This document shows positions 50,890 through 60,500 of a DNA stretch of 64,000 nucleotides, piece after piece. Each line of letters opens with the position of its first letter. Within the stretch, counting starts at the first letter, position 1. Below the pieces are notes generated by a model, which was not told the origin of the DNA, ran no database searches, and worked only from the letters and a program-made list of their open reading frames with translations. The DNA comes from Drouetiella sp036703255. GTDB lineage: Bacteria > Cyanobacteriota > Cyanobacteriia > Elainellales > Elainellaceae. The DNA is taken from contig DATNPL010000222.1 in NCBI GenBank assembly GCA_036703255.1, positions 62,001 to 126,000 of the forward strand, in the 5' to 3' direction. The translations under genes and the position numbers were made by a program.

Positions 50890-51738
50890 ATGAACTCTGA
50901 TTTTTCCTTTCCTGCTTTTTCGCCAAGCGCCCCCGACGAACAGCCGCCTAATGAGGGTTCTCTTGAGCCAGCTAATGCCTCTCCTGCTGAGAGGCTAGAC
51001 TCTGAAAGGCAAGACGCTGAAAAGCGAGATGTGCCGCAGGTGCGCCTCAAAGGTGAGAATGGCAGGCTACTGCTGCTGTTGCCGCCCGAACTAGACACCC
51101 CTAGCGCTCCTAATACTTGGGCAGAGGTGTGCCAACAGCTCAACCAGCGGCTGATGTCTGGAGAACGGTTTTGGCAACCCCATACTCCTGTGCATCTGCT
51201 GGCGCGCGATCGCCTTTTGGATGGACGGCAGTTGCAAACGATCGCCGATACCCTGGCCGCAGCTCAGCTTACCTTAAAGCGGATCTATACCAGCCGTCGC
51301 CAAACCGCAGTGGCGGCTGCAATGGCAGGGTTTTCGGTAGAGCAGCAGTCGCCGATGGCTCAGTTCAATGCGCCGGAAGAGGGCAAAGCGCTGCTTGAGC
51401 CGCTCTATGTTCAGAGTACGGTGCGATCGGGCACAGAAATTCGTCATCCCGGCACGGTGATCGTATTGGGCGATGTTAATCCCGGCGGCAGCATTGTGGC
51501 CGAAGGAGATGTGCTGGTGTGGGGAGCGCTGCGGGGAGTGGCGCAAGCCGGATCTTCGGGAAATGGTCGCTGTCTGATCATGGCGCTGCGTCTGGAACCC
51601 ACCCAGATTCGTATTGCCGATTTTGTTGCCCGCGCTCCCGAAGCACCTGAGCAATATCAGCCTGAGGTAGCTTATGTTAGCTCTGGCGGCATTCGGATCA
51701 TTCGGGCTGCCGATTTTTCCCGCGATCGGACGACCTGA
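50890..51738 (+). CDS. minC: Septum-site determining protein MinC
   Basis: 282 residues. The N-terminal about 45 residues are acidic and variable. A MinC N-domain-like region follows (VRLKGENGRLLLLLPPELD to about 160), then the beta-helical C-domain with YVQSTVRSGTEIRHPGTVIVLGDVNPGGSIVAEGDVLVWGALRGVAQAG, the MinD- and FtsZ-contact surface. MinC blocks FtsZ assembly away from midcell. First gene of the minCDE operon. Confidence 0.96.
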   Translation: MNSDFSFPAFSPSAPDEQPPNEGSLEPANASPAERLDSERQDAEKRDVPQVRLKGENGRLLLLLPPELDTPSAPNTWAEVCQQLNQRLMSGERFWQPHTPVHLLARDRLLDGRQLQTIADTLAAAQLTLKRIYTSRRQTAVAAAMAGFSVEQQSPMAQFNAPEEGKALLEPLYVQSTVRSGTEIRHPGTVIVLGDVNPGGSIVAEGDVLVWGALRGVAQAGSSGNGRCLIMALRLEPTQIRIADFVARAPEAPEQYQPEVAYVSSGGIRIIRAADFSRDRTT

Positions 51739-51906
51739 ACCCAATGTCCCTATCGAGCGGTTCTGAACTGCGGCAAACATCCTGCTCTATCCTGACAAAC
51801 TGCGAAGATGTATATAAATCTATGTAAAAAGCGCGATCGCCTGTTTCAAAATCCTCATCTCAAGCTATAGTTCAGTCCACTACTGCATAATTCATTTCAG
51901 CAACGC

Positions 51907-52719
51907 ATGAGTCGCATTATTGTTGTTACGTCTGGCAAGGGTGGGGTGGGCAAAACTACCTGTACCGCTAATCTGGGAATGGCGCTTGCCCAACGCGGTC
52001 ACAAGGTTGCGGTGGTCGATGCCGACTTTGGGCTACGCAACCTGGATTTGCTGCTAGGGCTAGAGAACCGCATTGTCTACACGGCAGTGGAGGTGCTGGC
52101 AGGCGAATGTCGGCTAGAGCAGGCTCTGGTGCGAGACAAGCGCCAGCCCAACTTGGTGCTGCTGCCCGCCGCTCAAAATCGAACGAAAGATTCTGTTTCG
52201 CCTGACCAGATGAGGAAGCTGGTGAATGCCCTCACGAAAGTCTTTAGCTACATTTTGGTAGATAGTCCGGCGGGAATTGAGATGGGATTCCTGAATGCGA
52301 TCGCCCCTGCCAAAGAAGCCCTGGTTGTGACCACACCCGAAATTTCTGCCGTGCGAGATGCCGATCGAATTGTAGGACTGCTAGAAGCCAACGGTATCCG
52401 CAATGCCCATTTGATCATCAACCGCATCAAGCCTGCGATGGTGGCGCAAGACAAAATGATGTCGGTGAAAGATGTCCAAGAAATTTTGGCGATTCCTTTG
52501 ATTGGGGTGATCCCCGATGACGAAAAGGTGATTGTCTCTACCAACCGGGGGGAACCTTTAGTTTTAGCGGCTGACGCCAGCCAGCGAGGTTTGGCAGGTC
52601 AGGCACTGCAAAATATTGTGCGTCGTCTAGAGGGTGAGACTGTGCCGTTTCTCGATTTGACCCCGCCTGCCGACGATTTTCTGGCACGGCTCCGTCGCCT
52701 TTTCCGTCCTACTGAATAG
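51907..52719 (+). CDS. minD: Septum-site determining ATPase MinD
   Basis: 270 residues. The deviant Walker A SGKGGVGKTT sits near residue 10, followed by VVDADFGLRNLDLLLGLENRIVYTAVEVLAGE and LVDSPAGIEMGF. The C-terminal basic amphipathic helix FLARLRRLFRP is the membrane-targeting sequence. MinD binds ATP, dimerises on the plasma membrane, recruits MinC and is displaced by MinE. It is 168 bases after minC and 45-66 bases before minE, so one operon. Confidence 0.98.
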   Translation: MSRIIVVTSGKGGVGKTTCTANLGMALAQRGHKVAVVDADFGLRNLDLLLGLENRIVYTAVEVLAGECRLEQALVRDKRQPNLVLLPAAQNRTKDSVSPDQMRKLVNALTKVFSYILVDSPAGIEMGFLNAIAPAKEALVVTTPEISAVRDADRIVGLLEANGIRNAHLIINRIKPAMVAQDKMMSVKDVQEILAIPLIGVIPDDEKVIVSTNRGEPLVLAADASQRGLAGQALQNIVRRLEGETVPFLDLTPPADDFLARLRRLFRPTE

Positions 52720-52785
52720 CTGCCGTTTAGTTCCGTTCTTTATTCCCTCGCCGTTCTCCTGTCCATGCCGCTCAGATGTCCGCCC

Positions 52786-53301
52786 ATGTTGCAAGAACTC
52801 CTCGATCGACTTTTCTCACGCGGGACGACGCCAAAGACCAGCCGTGAGACAGTCAAACGTCGCCTACAAATTCTCTTGGCGCATGATCGCACGGAGCTAT
52901 CTCCGGCGGTTGTGGAAAAAATGCGGCAGGAAATTTTAGAGGTTGTGTCGCGCTATGTAGAAATTGATCCTGAACATTCGGAGTTCTCGCTAGAAAATGA
53001 TCAGCGCACCACTATATTGACTGCAAACCTACCGATTCGCGGCATTAAGGAATTCTTTCCGGGGCTGCCAAAAGCCGATGAGGTTGCGATCGCCGAAGCG
53101 GATACCGAAGCGGCTGAAGTCCCTGGAGTTTCTGAAGTTCCTGAAGTGATAGAAGGGGTTCCGCCTAGTATGGCTCCCCCAGCAGCTCCAGCCGATTTTC
53201 CGCCCGATACGCTTGACCTGTCGCTGTTGGATGCGATCGATGCGGCGATCGATCCCAAGACGCTGCCTAACCCCTCGACAGAAGGCAAACAAACGCTTTA
53301 G
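52786..53301 (+). CDS. minE: MinD-activating protein MinE with long C-terminal extension
   Basis: 171 residues from the ATG at 52786 (MLQELLDRLF); an upstream ATG at 52765 adds seven residues. The N-terminal half is standard MinE: membrane-binding LLDRLF, the MinD-binding region in RETVKRRLQILLAHDR, then LSPAVVEKMRQEILEVVSRYVEIDPEHSEFSLE and TTILTANLPIRGI. The usual protein ends about here at 90-100 residues. This one continues about 70 residues rich in Glu, Val and Pro, ending DTLDLSLLDAIDAAIDPKTLP. Its stop codon lies inside a 57-base palindrome. Confidence 0.95.
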   Translation: MLQELLDRLFSRGTTPKTSRETVKRRLQILLAHDRTELSPAVVEKMRQEILEVVSRYVEIDPEHSEFSLENDQRTTILTANLPIRGIKEFFPGLPKADEVAIAEADTEAAEVPGVSEVPEVIEGVPPSMAPPAAPADFPPDTLDLSLLDAIDAAIDPKTLPNPSTEGKQTL

Positions 53302-53344
53302 TGCGATGGGTCGCCGTGCGACCCATCGCACTAAAGCGTTTGTT
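53288..53344. repeat. 27-bp perfect palindrome spanning two convergent stop codons
   Basis: Arms 53288-53314 and 53318-53344 pair perfectly with a CGT loop. The minE stop TAG (53299-53301) lies inside the left arm, and the right arm reaches into the TAA stop (53343-53345 read on the minus strand) of the convergent response regulator. It probably terminates both transcripts. Confidence 0.9.
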
Positions 53345-54023
53345 AGGCATAATCTCGCAGCACATAGCCCACGCCACGCACGGTGTGAACTAAACGCTTT
53401 TCGTTGTTTGCTTCTAGCTTGACGCGCAAATAGCGAATGTAAACCTCAATAATATTAGAATCTCCCAGGAAGTCGTAGCCCCAAACCTTCTCTAGAAGCT
53501 GATCTCGCGTCATCACCTGGCGCGGATGCCGCAAGAGATATTCCAATAAGTCAAATTCCTTAGCCGTTAACTCAAGGCGCTGCCCGCCCCGATGCACCTC
53601 ACGGCTTTGACAGTCCAAAGTCAAGTTTTCAAACTGCAAGAGGTCGGCCGTCTCAGGATAGGCGCGGCGCAGGTTTGCCCGCACTCTAGCCAATAGCTCC
53701 TCTAAGCTGAAGGGCTTGGTGAGATAGTCATCGGCTCCGGCATCCAGTCCGGCAACGCGATCGCTCACTTCATCCTTTGCAGTCAGCATAATCACAGGCA
53801 CCAGATTTCCAGTGGTTCTGAGGCGACGGCAGATTTCAATCCCCGGCAACTCGGGTAGCATCCAGTCCAAAATTAGCAGGTCAGGCTGCATTTCACGGGC
53901 GATCGTCAATCCGTCTAGTCCGCTATGGGCAACGGTGACGCGGTAGCCCTCAAATCCTAACTCAGCCTCTACCAGCCGCGCCAGCTTCAGGTCATCTTCT
54001 ACTAAGAGAATATGAGCAGTCAT
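53343..54023 (-). CDS. OmpR-type response regulator
   Basis: 226 residues from the ATG at 54023, chosen because it overlaps the kinase stop in an ATGA; six extra residues are possible upstream. The receiver has the acidic pocket VEDD and phospho-acceptor D53 in LILDWMLPE, TAKDE and the KPF motif. The winged-helix DNA-binding domain follows (LTAKEFDLLEYLLRHPRQVMTRDQLLEKVWGYDFLGDSNIIEVYIRYLRVKLE). It is cotranscribed with and probably phosphorylated by the kinase just upstream. Regulon unknown. Confidence 0.95.
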   Translation of the reverse strand: MTAHILLVEDDLKLARLVEAELGFEGYRVTVAHSGLDGLTIAREMQPDLLILDWMLPELPGIEICRRLRTTGNLVPVIMLTAKDEVSDRVAGLDAGADDYLTKPFSLEELLARVRANLRRAYPETADLLQFENLTLDCQSREVHRGGQRLELTAKEFDLLEYLLRHPRQVMTRDQLLEKVWGYDFLGDSNIIEVYIRYLRVKLEANNEKRLVHTVRGVGYVLRDYA

Positions 54024-55477
54024 GGCAAGGGCTTCCACAGCGGTAGGTTAACGGTAAAAATGCTGCCTTCAGCAGGCTTAGAGCGTAGGGTAATGTAGCC
54101 CGCCATGCTTTCAATCAGACCTTTGGCAATGGCCAACCCCAGCCCTGTTCCATCCCTCGATCGCGTCATAGTTTCATCGACGCGATAAAACCGCTCAAAA
54201 ATTCGATTTTGATGCTGGAGCGAAATGCCCACCCCCCGATCGCGCACATGCACCATTACCTGCTGTTCGTTCTGCTCCAAAATCAGATCGACAGGCTGAT
54301 CGGGGGCAGAATATTTGATGGCATTGTCCACCAGGTTAATCAGAACTTGCTGGAGCCGATCGCGATCGCCCTGCACCCGAATTTCACAGCTAGGAGCCGT
54401 GACGGTAATTTGGCGGTTACTCACCCTTTGGGTCATCTCGGCCACCTCAACTACTAGAGCGCTCAGCAACACGGCCTCTTGGCGAAAGTAGAGATGCCCA
54501 TGATCGGCACGCGCTAAATCCAGTAAGTCTTCCAGCATCCGAACAGTGCGATCGGCTTCTGCCGAGGCCGTTTCCAAAGCTTCTTGCTGGTAAGCACTTA
54601 AGTTGGTACTGCGGCGCAGCACGCTTTGCAGATAGCCATGCACAATCGTCAAGGGCGTGCGTAGCTCATGGGAAACGTTGCCGACAAACTGGCGCTGATT
54701 TTCCCAGGCGCTAGACAGGCGAGACAGCATTAAGTTAAAGGTTTCAGCTAGCTCTTTCACCTCGCTGGGTGCGCGATTGAGCGGCAACTGCGCCGAACTC
54801 AAATCTTCAGCCGAAATCGCACCTGCAATCTGGCTCATTTCCTGTAAAGGGCGCAGCGATCGCCGGATGCGGAGCGTAATGGCCGTTAGGGTCAGGGCGA
54901 TCGCCAAAGCCGAAACGAGCAGTAGCCCCTGCAAAGCCGAAATTAACTGTTGCTGGTTGGCTGTAACATCTTGAGCGATGTAGACATTGCCCAAAAGCTT
55001 GTTTTTCACGGTGAGCGAACTGCCCCGCAAAACGACATAGCGATCGCCAATGCTGTAGACCTGCGGCTGGCTGGGCATTTCTGCTAGAGACATCAGAGCG
55101 GCTGTGTTGGCTGCCGACTCGGCTCTGAGGCTATCTGACTGCGCCAAGATCTGGCTGTCTTGCCCTTTAACCCAAATCAACAAGCTAGGGTTTGACACAT
55201 TGTTAATCGTCTTCTGCAACCCCGTTTTTACAGACAGCATTTCACTGTACAGCTCAACATCTCGCGGAAAACGAGCGGCAATGTACTCTACGTTCTGCTG
55301 ATGGGTTGCAATTAAGATCTGCTGCATCTTCCAGCCCGTCCATAGACCCACACTACCCAGCGAAAGCACTGAGAGAATAGCGATTTCGCTGGTCAAGCGA
55401 AACTGTAGCGAAGTGGGATTGAGATACCGCCATCCGCCCTGCGCGATCGATTGCCTCAATCGGCTAATCTGCTTCAT
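54020..55477 (-). CDS. Sensor histidine kinase, membrane-bound
   Basis: 485 residues. TM1 covers about 31-48, an extracytoplasmic sensor about 50-180, TM2 about 182-202, then HAMP (LRIRRSLRPLQEMSQIAGAISAEDL). The HisKA helix has H270 in VSHELRTPLTIVHGYL. The ATPase part has NLVDNAIKYS (N box), VRDRGVGIS (G1), FERFYRVDETMTRSRDGTGLGLAI (F and G2). It autophosphorylates on H270 and passes the phosphate to the downstream regulator, which starts within its stop codon. Signal unknown. Confidence 0.96.
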   Translation of the reverse strand: MKQISRLRQSIAQGGWRYLNPTSLQFRLTSEIAILSVLSLGSVGLWTGWKMQQILIATHQQNVEYIAARFPRDVELYSEMLSVKTGLQKTINNVSNPSLLIWVKGQDSQILAQSDSLRAESAANTAALMSLAEMPSQPQVYSIGDRYVVLRGSSLTVKNKLLGNVYIAQDVTANQQQLISALQGLLLVSALAIALTLTAITLRIRRSLRPLQEMSQIAGAISAEDLSSAQLPLNRAPSEVKELAETFNLMLSRLSSAWENQRQFVGNVSHELRTPLTIVHGYLQSVLRRSTNLSAYQQEALETASAEADRTVRMLEDLLDLARADHGHLYFRQEAVLLSALVVEVAEMTQRVSNRQITVTAPSCEIRVQGDRDRLQQVLINLVDNAIKYSAPDQPVDLILEQNEQQVMVHVRDRGVGISLQHQNRIFERFYRVDETMTRSRDGTGLGLAIAKGLIESMAGYITLRSKPAEGSIFTVNLPLWKPLP

Positions 55478-55487
55478 TAACGACTCA

Positions 55488-56204
55488 TTAAAGACTTGGT
55501 GACGAGTTCTTGTACAAATCGGGAAACTGCTTGCGCAACTGCTCTAGCTTAGGCAAATCATGCATCACTACATAAGGATAATCTGGATTGCGATCGATGA
55601 AGTTCTGGTGATAATCCTCTGCGGCGTAAAAAGCATTGAGCGGGCTAAGTTGCGTCACGATCGGTTCGGGAAAGCTTTGAGCTTGACTGAGTTGATCAAT
55701 ATAAGCCTGCGCCACCCGCTTTTGCGCATCGTTGGCAAAAAAGATAGCTGAGCGGTACTGTGTGCCTATGTCAGGCCCTTGCCGATTTAGCTCAGTCGGG
55801 TTGTGTGCCACCAAAAAGTAGATTTTCAAGAGTTGCCCATAGGAAACCTGCGCCGGATCGTAGGTGATTTTGACCGCCTCAGCATGATCGGTGCCGCCAA
55901 AGCTAACCATTGGGTAATTGGCGCTGCGGGCATCGCCACCGGAGTAGCCAGACACAACCTCAGAAACTCCTTTGACATGTTCAAAAACAGCTTCTACTCC
56001 CCAGAAGCAGCCGCCTGCTAGCACCACAGTTTGCAGCCCTGCCGAGGTCGGTAGATCGACGGCCGGGTCGGGTAAGGTCTGCACCGTAGCCGCATCGGTA
56101 GCACGACCTGGCAGAGTCATTTGCACAGTGGCGATCGCTAGAGCCGCTAGTGAGAACAAAGAGAGATTACGCAAGAGATGCCGAGAAGCGTTAGGAAGTG
56201 CCAT
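55488..56204 (-). CDS. msrA: Exported peptide methionine sulfoxide reductase A
   Basis: 238 residues. The N-terminal hydrophobic stretch (RNLSLFSLAALAIATVQMTLPGRAT) suggests export. The catalytic GCFWG motif appears in VVLAGGCFWGVEAVFEHVKGVSEVVSGYSGG, and YHQNFIDRNPDYPYV closes the active site. MsrA repairs S-form methionine sulfoxide in oxidised proteins. A gene for exported MsrB lies 97 bases upstream on the same strand, so the two probably form an extracytoplasmic repair pair. Confidence 0.95.
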   Translation of the reverse strand: MALPNASRHLLRNLSLFSLAALAIATVQMTLPGRATDAATVQTLPDPAVDLPTSAGLQTVVLAGGCFWGVEAVFEHVKGVSEVVSGYSGGDARSANYPMVSFGGTDHAEAVKITYDPAQVSYGQLLKIYFLVAHNPTELNRQGPDIGTQYRSAIFFANDAQKRVAQAYIDQLSQAQSFPEPIVTQLSPLNAFYAAEDYHQNFIDRNPDYPYVVMHDLPKLEQLRKQFPDLYKNSSPSL

Positions 56205-56300
56205 AGTGATGAGTCCTCATAGAAATAGTTATATCGATTCAGCCCTGCTCAAGCCGCACTGAATGCATACCGAATGCAACGTGTGGCCTTGTTTTCCGGC

Positions 56301-56810
56301 TCAGGCGGCCACAAACTTTAGGGCAACGCCGTTGATGCAGTAGCGCTTGCCCGTAGGCTGTGGCCCGTCATCAAACACATGACCCAGATGCCCACCGCAG
56401 CGACGGCAATGCACCTCTGTTCGGGTCATCAACAGAGATGTGTCTTCAGAAGTTGCTACTCCGTTGGCGATCGGGGCATAAAAGCTCGGCCAACCTGTGC
56501 CACTGTGAAACTTCGTCTCTGAAGTGAACAAGGGTAAATTGCACCCGGCGCAATCGTAGCGGCCTTCTGCATATTGCTCAGAGAGAGGACTGCTATAAGG
56601 ATATTCTGTCCCCTGCTGCCGCAGAACATTGAACTGCTCAGGCGTTAAGAGGCTGCGCCACTCATCCTCTGTTTTTGCGATTTCAAATTTTGCGGTTTCA
56701 AAGCTGCTGTTAGGCAAGGACTGAGCCTGTGAACCCAAAGACAGATAGCGCGATAGGGCAATAGACCCAATGGCGGCCGCACCAACCTGTAGAAAGTATC
56801 TTTTTTTCAT
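56301..56810 (-). CDS. msrB: Exported peptide methionine sulfoxide reductase B
   Basis: 169 residues. A leader MKKRYFLQVGAAAIGSIALSRYLSLGSQAQS resembles a signal sequence or anchor. The MsrB fold has EWRSLLTPEQFNVLRQQGTEYPYSSPL, zinc cysteines YDCAGC and HCRRCGGHLGH, and the catalytic cysteine in RYCINGVALKF. It reduces R-form methionine sulfoxide. The start region is duplicated in tandem immediately upstream, creating a seven-codon upstream frame. Confidence 0.94.
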   Translation of the reverse strand: MKKRYFLQVGAAAIGSIALSRYLSLGSQAQSLPNSSFETAKFEIAKTEDEWRSLLTPEQFNVLRQQGTEYPYSSPLSEQYAEGRYDCAGCNLPLFTSETKFHSGTGWPSFYAPIANGVATSEDTSLLMTRTEVHCRRCGGHLGHVFDDGPQPTGKRYCINGVALKFVAA

Positions 56811-56839
56811 AGCTTAATTATTTTTTTCATAGCTTAATT
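56801..56839 (-). repeat. 20-bp tandem duplication over the msrB start codon
   Basis: TTTTTTTCATAGCTTAATT appears at 56801-56819 and again at 56821-56839. On the minus strand the upstream copy gives ATG AAA AAA ATA ATT AAG CTA TGA, whose stop overlaps the msrB ATG. Confidence 0.85.
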
Positions 56840-57041
56840 TAAGGCAAATGCCAGGGTTGCAACCGATGATCCAGCGAGAGAGTCATAAGCCTGACGGCGC
56901 TCAATCCGATCGTCTAGGAAGCCGAGCAATCCGCACGGCAATTTCGCCTACGCAGATTTCTGGCACGACACTACTGTTGACTTTTTGAGAGCGGCGCACC
57001 CCTTCACAAAAAATCAACAGCACACAAGAGGGCGATCGAAC

Positions 57042-57437
57042 TTAGCGCGCGCCTGTTGAGTTGGGTGTTGCACCGCTGGGGGCATTACACCCCCCCATTG
57101 CTCCTGATGCCATCGCATCGCCGCTCATAGATCCACTCATAGCGTCACCGCTCATGGCGTCACCGCTCATAGATCCACTCATAGCGTCACCGCTCATGGC
57201 ACTACCGCTCATGGCATCACCAGACATAGCAGAGCCGCTGGCGTCGTTGCTCATAGATCCACTCATGGCATCACCGGACATAGCAGAGCCTTTGGCATCG
57301 CAGTTGCTTGCCCCTGAATGCTGCATCATGCTGCCCGAACTCGGAGCGGTTTGAGCGCCCGCAGGAACAGAGGAATAACCCAGCAGAACGGCTGAAAGGG
57401 TCAAGCTTGTGCTTAGAGAAAGAGTTTTCCAGTTCAT
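57042..57437 (-). CDS. Secreted Ser/Gly/Asp/Met repeat protein
   Basis: 131 residues. Signal peptide (TLSLSTSLTLSAVLLGYSSVPAGAQTA), then from about 50 a run of SGDAMSGSM-type units (MSGDAMSG repeated about six times), two cysteines (one in SNCDAKGS, one in GGCNAP) and a polar tail. Met/Asp-rich repeats can bind metals or act as oxidation sinks, and the two Msr genes lie just downstream on the same strand. No family recognised; low-complexity proteins of this type evolve quickly. Confidence 0.65.
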   Translation of the reverse strand: MNWKTLSLSTSLTLSAVLLGYSSVPAGAQTAPSSGSMMQHSGASNCDAKGSAMSGDAMSGSMSNDASGSAMSGDAMSGSAMSGDAMSGSMSGDAMSGDAMSGSMSGDAMASGAMGGCNAPSGATPNSTGAR

Positions 57438-57565
57438 AAATTCTCCAGGTTTGAGTTGTGTCTAGGGGCTAGGCAGGTTGTTCTCTGTGGGATGAGCCGG
57501 ATAGAGAACCTTTGCTAATCATGCTTACACTAAACACCGAACCTGAGAGTAGCCTTAATTAGGTA

Positions 57566-60500
57566 TTAAAAAACAGAGCGGTGTTGGCTGTTTGCTGTCC
57601 AGCGCATGACCAGATCCCGCACTTCGCGCAGCAAGTCATCTCGGCAATAGGCTCCTTTTTGCAGGATCTGCTCGACATAGCCATTGAGCCGCAGTCGATC
57701 GCCTGGTGTCAAATCCATTGCCGTAACTACAATGATGGGGAGCGATCGCCACTGGGGTTTTTGACGTAGCGCGTTGAGGAACTGAAACCCATCAATTTCA
57801 GGCATCATCAGATCGAGCAGCACTAAATCAGGCTGACCCGCTTCAAGTTTTTCCAGCGCCACCCGACCATTTTCTGCCTCAATTACCTGCCAGCCTTCTC
57901 TCTCCAGCATTTTGCGAAACATATCTCGCGTGGCGATGTCGTCTTCTGCGACCAAAACAGTGGGGCGATCACCATCTCCTGAGAGGCGATCTTGCGGACA
58001 GTATTGATCCAACAAACGCGTTAGCCGCTTATAGTCTACGGGTTTGGTCAAATAATCTGCTGCGCCCAGGGTAAAGCCCAGATTTTTGTCATCGACCATG
58101 CTCATGACAATCACGGGAATATCGGCGAGGGCTGGGTTCGCTTTGAGGGAAGCCAGCACCTCCCAGCCGTTCATATGGGGCAGCAACACATCTAGGGTGA
58201 TGGCATCGGGATGAAGCGTTTCTGCCAGCGCTAGACCTTCATCTCCGGTAGCTGCCGTTTCTACCCGAAAGCCTTCCTTGACAAGATAGCGCACCATTAG
58301 ATCTCGGACTGACAAATCATCATCAATTACCAGAATGGTGCCCATGTGGGCATGGCTGAGGCGATCGGCTTCGGGGGTGAGTTCAGCCGTGTTTTGCACT
58401 TCAGGGAAAGGGGTGAGGGCGCGATCGACCACCTGTGACGGCAGACAAATAGTGAAGGCAGACCCTTTACCGACCTCGCTGCTGACGGTAATATCGCCGC
58501 CCATCATCTGACAGAAATGACGGCTGATGGCCAACCCCAGTCCTGTGCCGCCGTACTTGCGCGTCGTTGAGGCATCTGCCTGGGTAAACGCCTGGAAGAC
58601 TTTGTCCATTTGCTCTAGGCTCATGCCAATGCCCGTATCGGCAACTTTGAAGTTCACCCAATCGGTGTGATGCCGCTCAACCGTCAGCGTAATGGTGCCT
58701 GCTTCGGTAAATTTGGCTGCGTTGCTAAGTAAGTTAAATAGGGATTGGCGCAGCTTGGTGAGGTCAGCATGCATGAGGCCGAGATTGCCCGATCGCACGA
58801 TTTCTAGCCTGTTGTGGTTTTTCTGAACCAGAGGCTGAATCGTGTTTTCAACTTCAAAAATGACCTGCTCTAGATCAAAGGTTTCTAGATACAGATCCAT
58901 CTTGCCTGCTTCAATCTTGGAAATATCGAGGATGTCGTTGATCAACCCCAGCAGATGTTTGCCTGCTCCCCGAATTTTTTCCAGATCGGGCACCATGTCT
59001 TCGTAGCCTAAATCTTCTGCGTCTTCTTGCAGAATTTCGCTGTAGCCAATAATGGCATTGAGAGGCGTGCGCAGTTCATGACTCATGTTGGCTAAAAACT
59101 GGCTCTTGGCGCGATTGGCCTCTTCGGCGGCCTCTTTGCCCCTCAGCAGCGACTCTTCGGCGTACTTGCGATCGCTCACATCGCGCTGCACCGAGATCCA
59201 GTGCCTGGGGCACCCTTGCTTCTGGGCGATCGGCACCATCTCAAACTCTAGCCAAAACTCAGAGCCGTCCTTGCGGTATTTCACCAGCTCAGTGTTTACG
59301 GCTTCATGGTGAGCGATCGCCGTTCGGACTCGCCTCAGTTCTGCCCGATCGGTCTTGGTTCCATACAAAAGGTCGGTTGTTTTGCCGACTACCTCATCGG
59401 GTTCATAACCTGTAATCTGAGTAAAGGCTTGATTGACATAGATGACTTTCAGATCAGTGGGTTGGCTGGGGCTGGCCTGAAAAATCACCACAGCATCATT
59501 GGTGTTGACCACTACAGATTCCAAAAGATGCATCCGCTCTTCAGAATGTTTGCGATCGGAGATATCAAAAATGACACCATCCAGCCAGGTGAGTTCGTCT
59601 TCGCCGTTAAAAATGCCCTGGCCTTTTTCATAGACCCAGCGCAAGCTGCCGTCTGCGTGACGAATGCGATATTCCAGCTCATAGGGACGTTTTTTGGCGA
59701 TCGCTTGCTCAACTTCTTGTCGAATTCTGCCCTCATCTGCGGGATAGATGATTTCTGCAAAAGAGGGCGATTGACTATGGGTAAAAGCAGTGGCCGCATA
59801 GCCCGTAATTTCCTGAATCGGCTGGCTAATAAACTCCATCGACCAGTCTTCATCGTAGTTGCAGCGATAGACGGCTCCTGAAATATTGGCTAACAGCGAT
59901 CGAAACCGCTCCTCCCGTTCCCGAATGTCGGCTTCGGCCTGCTTGCGCTCGGTAATGTCCATCGTCACCCCTGAGAACCGCAACGCCTTGCCGTAGTTAT
60001 CTCGCATCACTTTGCCCCGGCTCGTCACCCAGCGCAGGCTGCCGTCAGGGCGAAGGATTCGATATTCGGGCATGTAGGCTTTGTCCTCTTGGATAGCCTG
60101 CTCCTGGGCATTTAGCACCAGCAGGCGATCGTCAGGGTGGACATATTGAAAAAACTCATCATAGCTGCCGCCAAAGGTGCCAGGTGCTAGGCCAAACAGG
60201 CTCTCCACCTCAGTTGACCAATACTCTTCGCCCGTGACAATATCCCAATCCCACGCTCCCATAGAAGCAGCGCTCAGCGCCATCCGCCGCAGTTCTTCGC
60301 CCTGGCGCAGGGCTTCTTCGGTGGCTTGCCGATAGATAAATTGCCCCATTTGGCTGCCGATCGCCGCCATCATCTTTAACAAGTCCGCATCAGGCGGCTG
60401 CGTTTGGCGACCCAAAAATATCATGACGCCAATCACGCGATCGCTATTGCAGATGGGAAATCCCCAGGCGGATTGAATGTTCTTAGGCAGAGCCGCCCCA

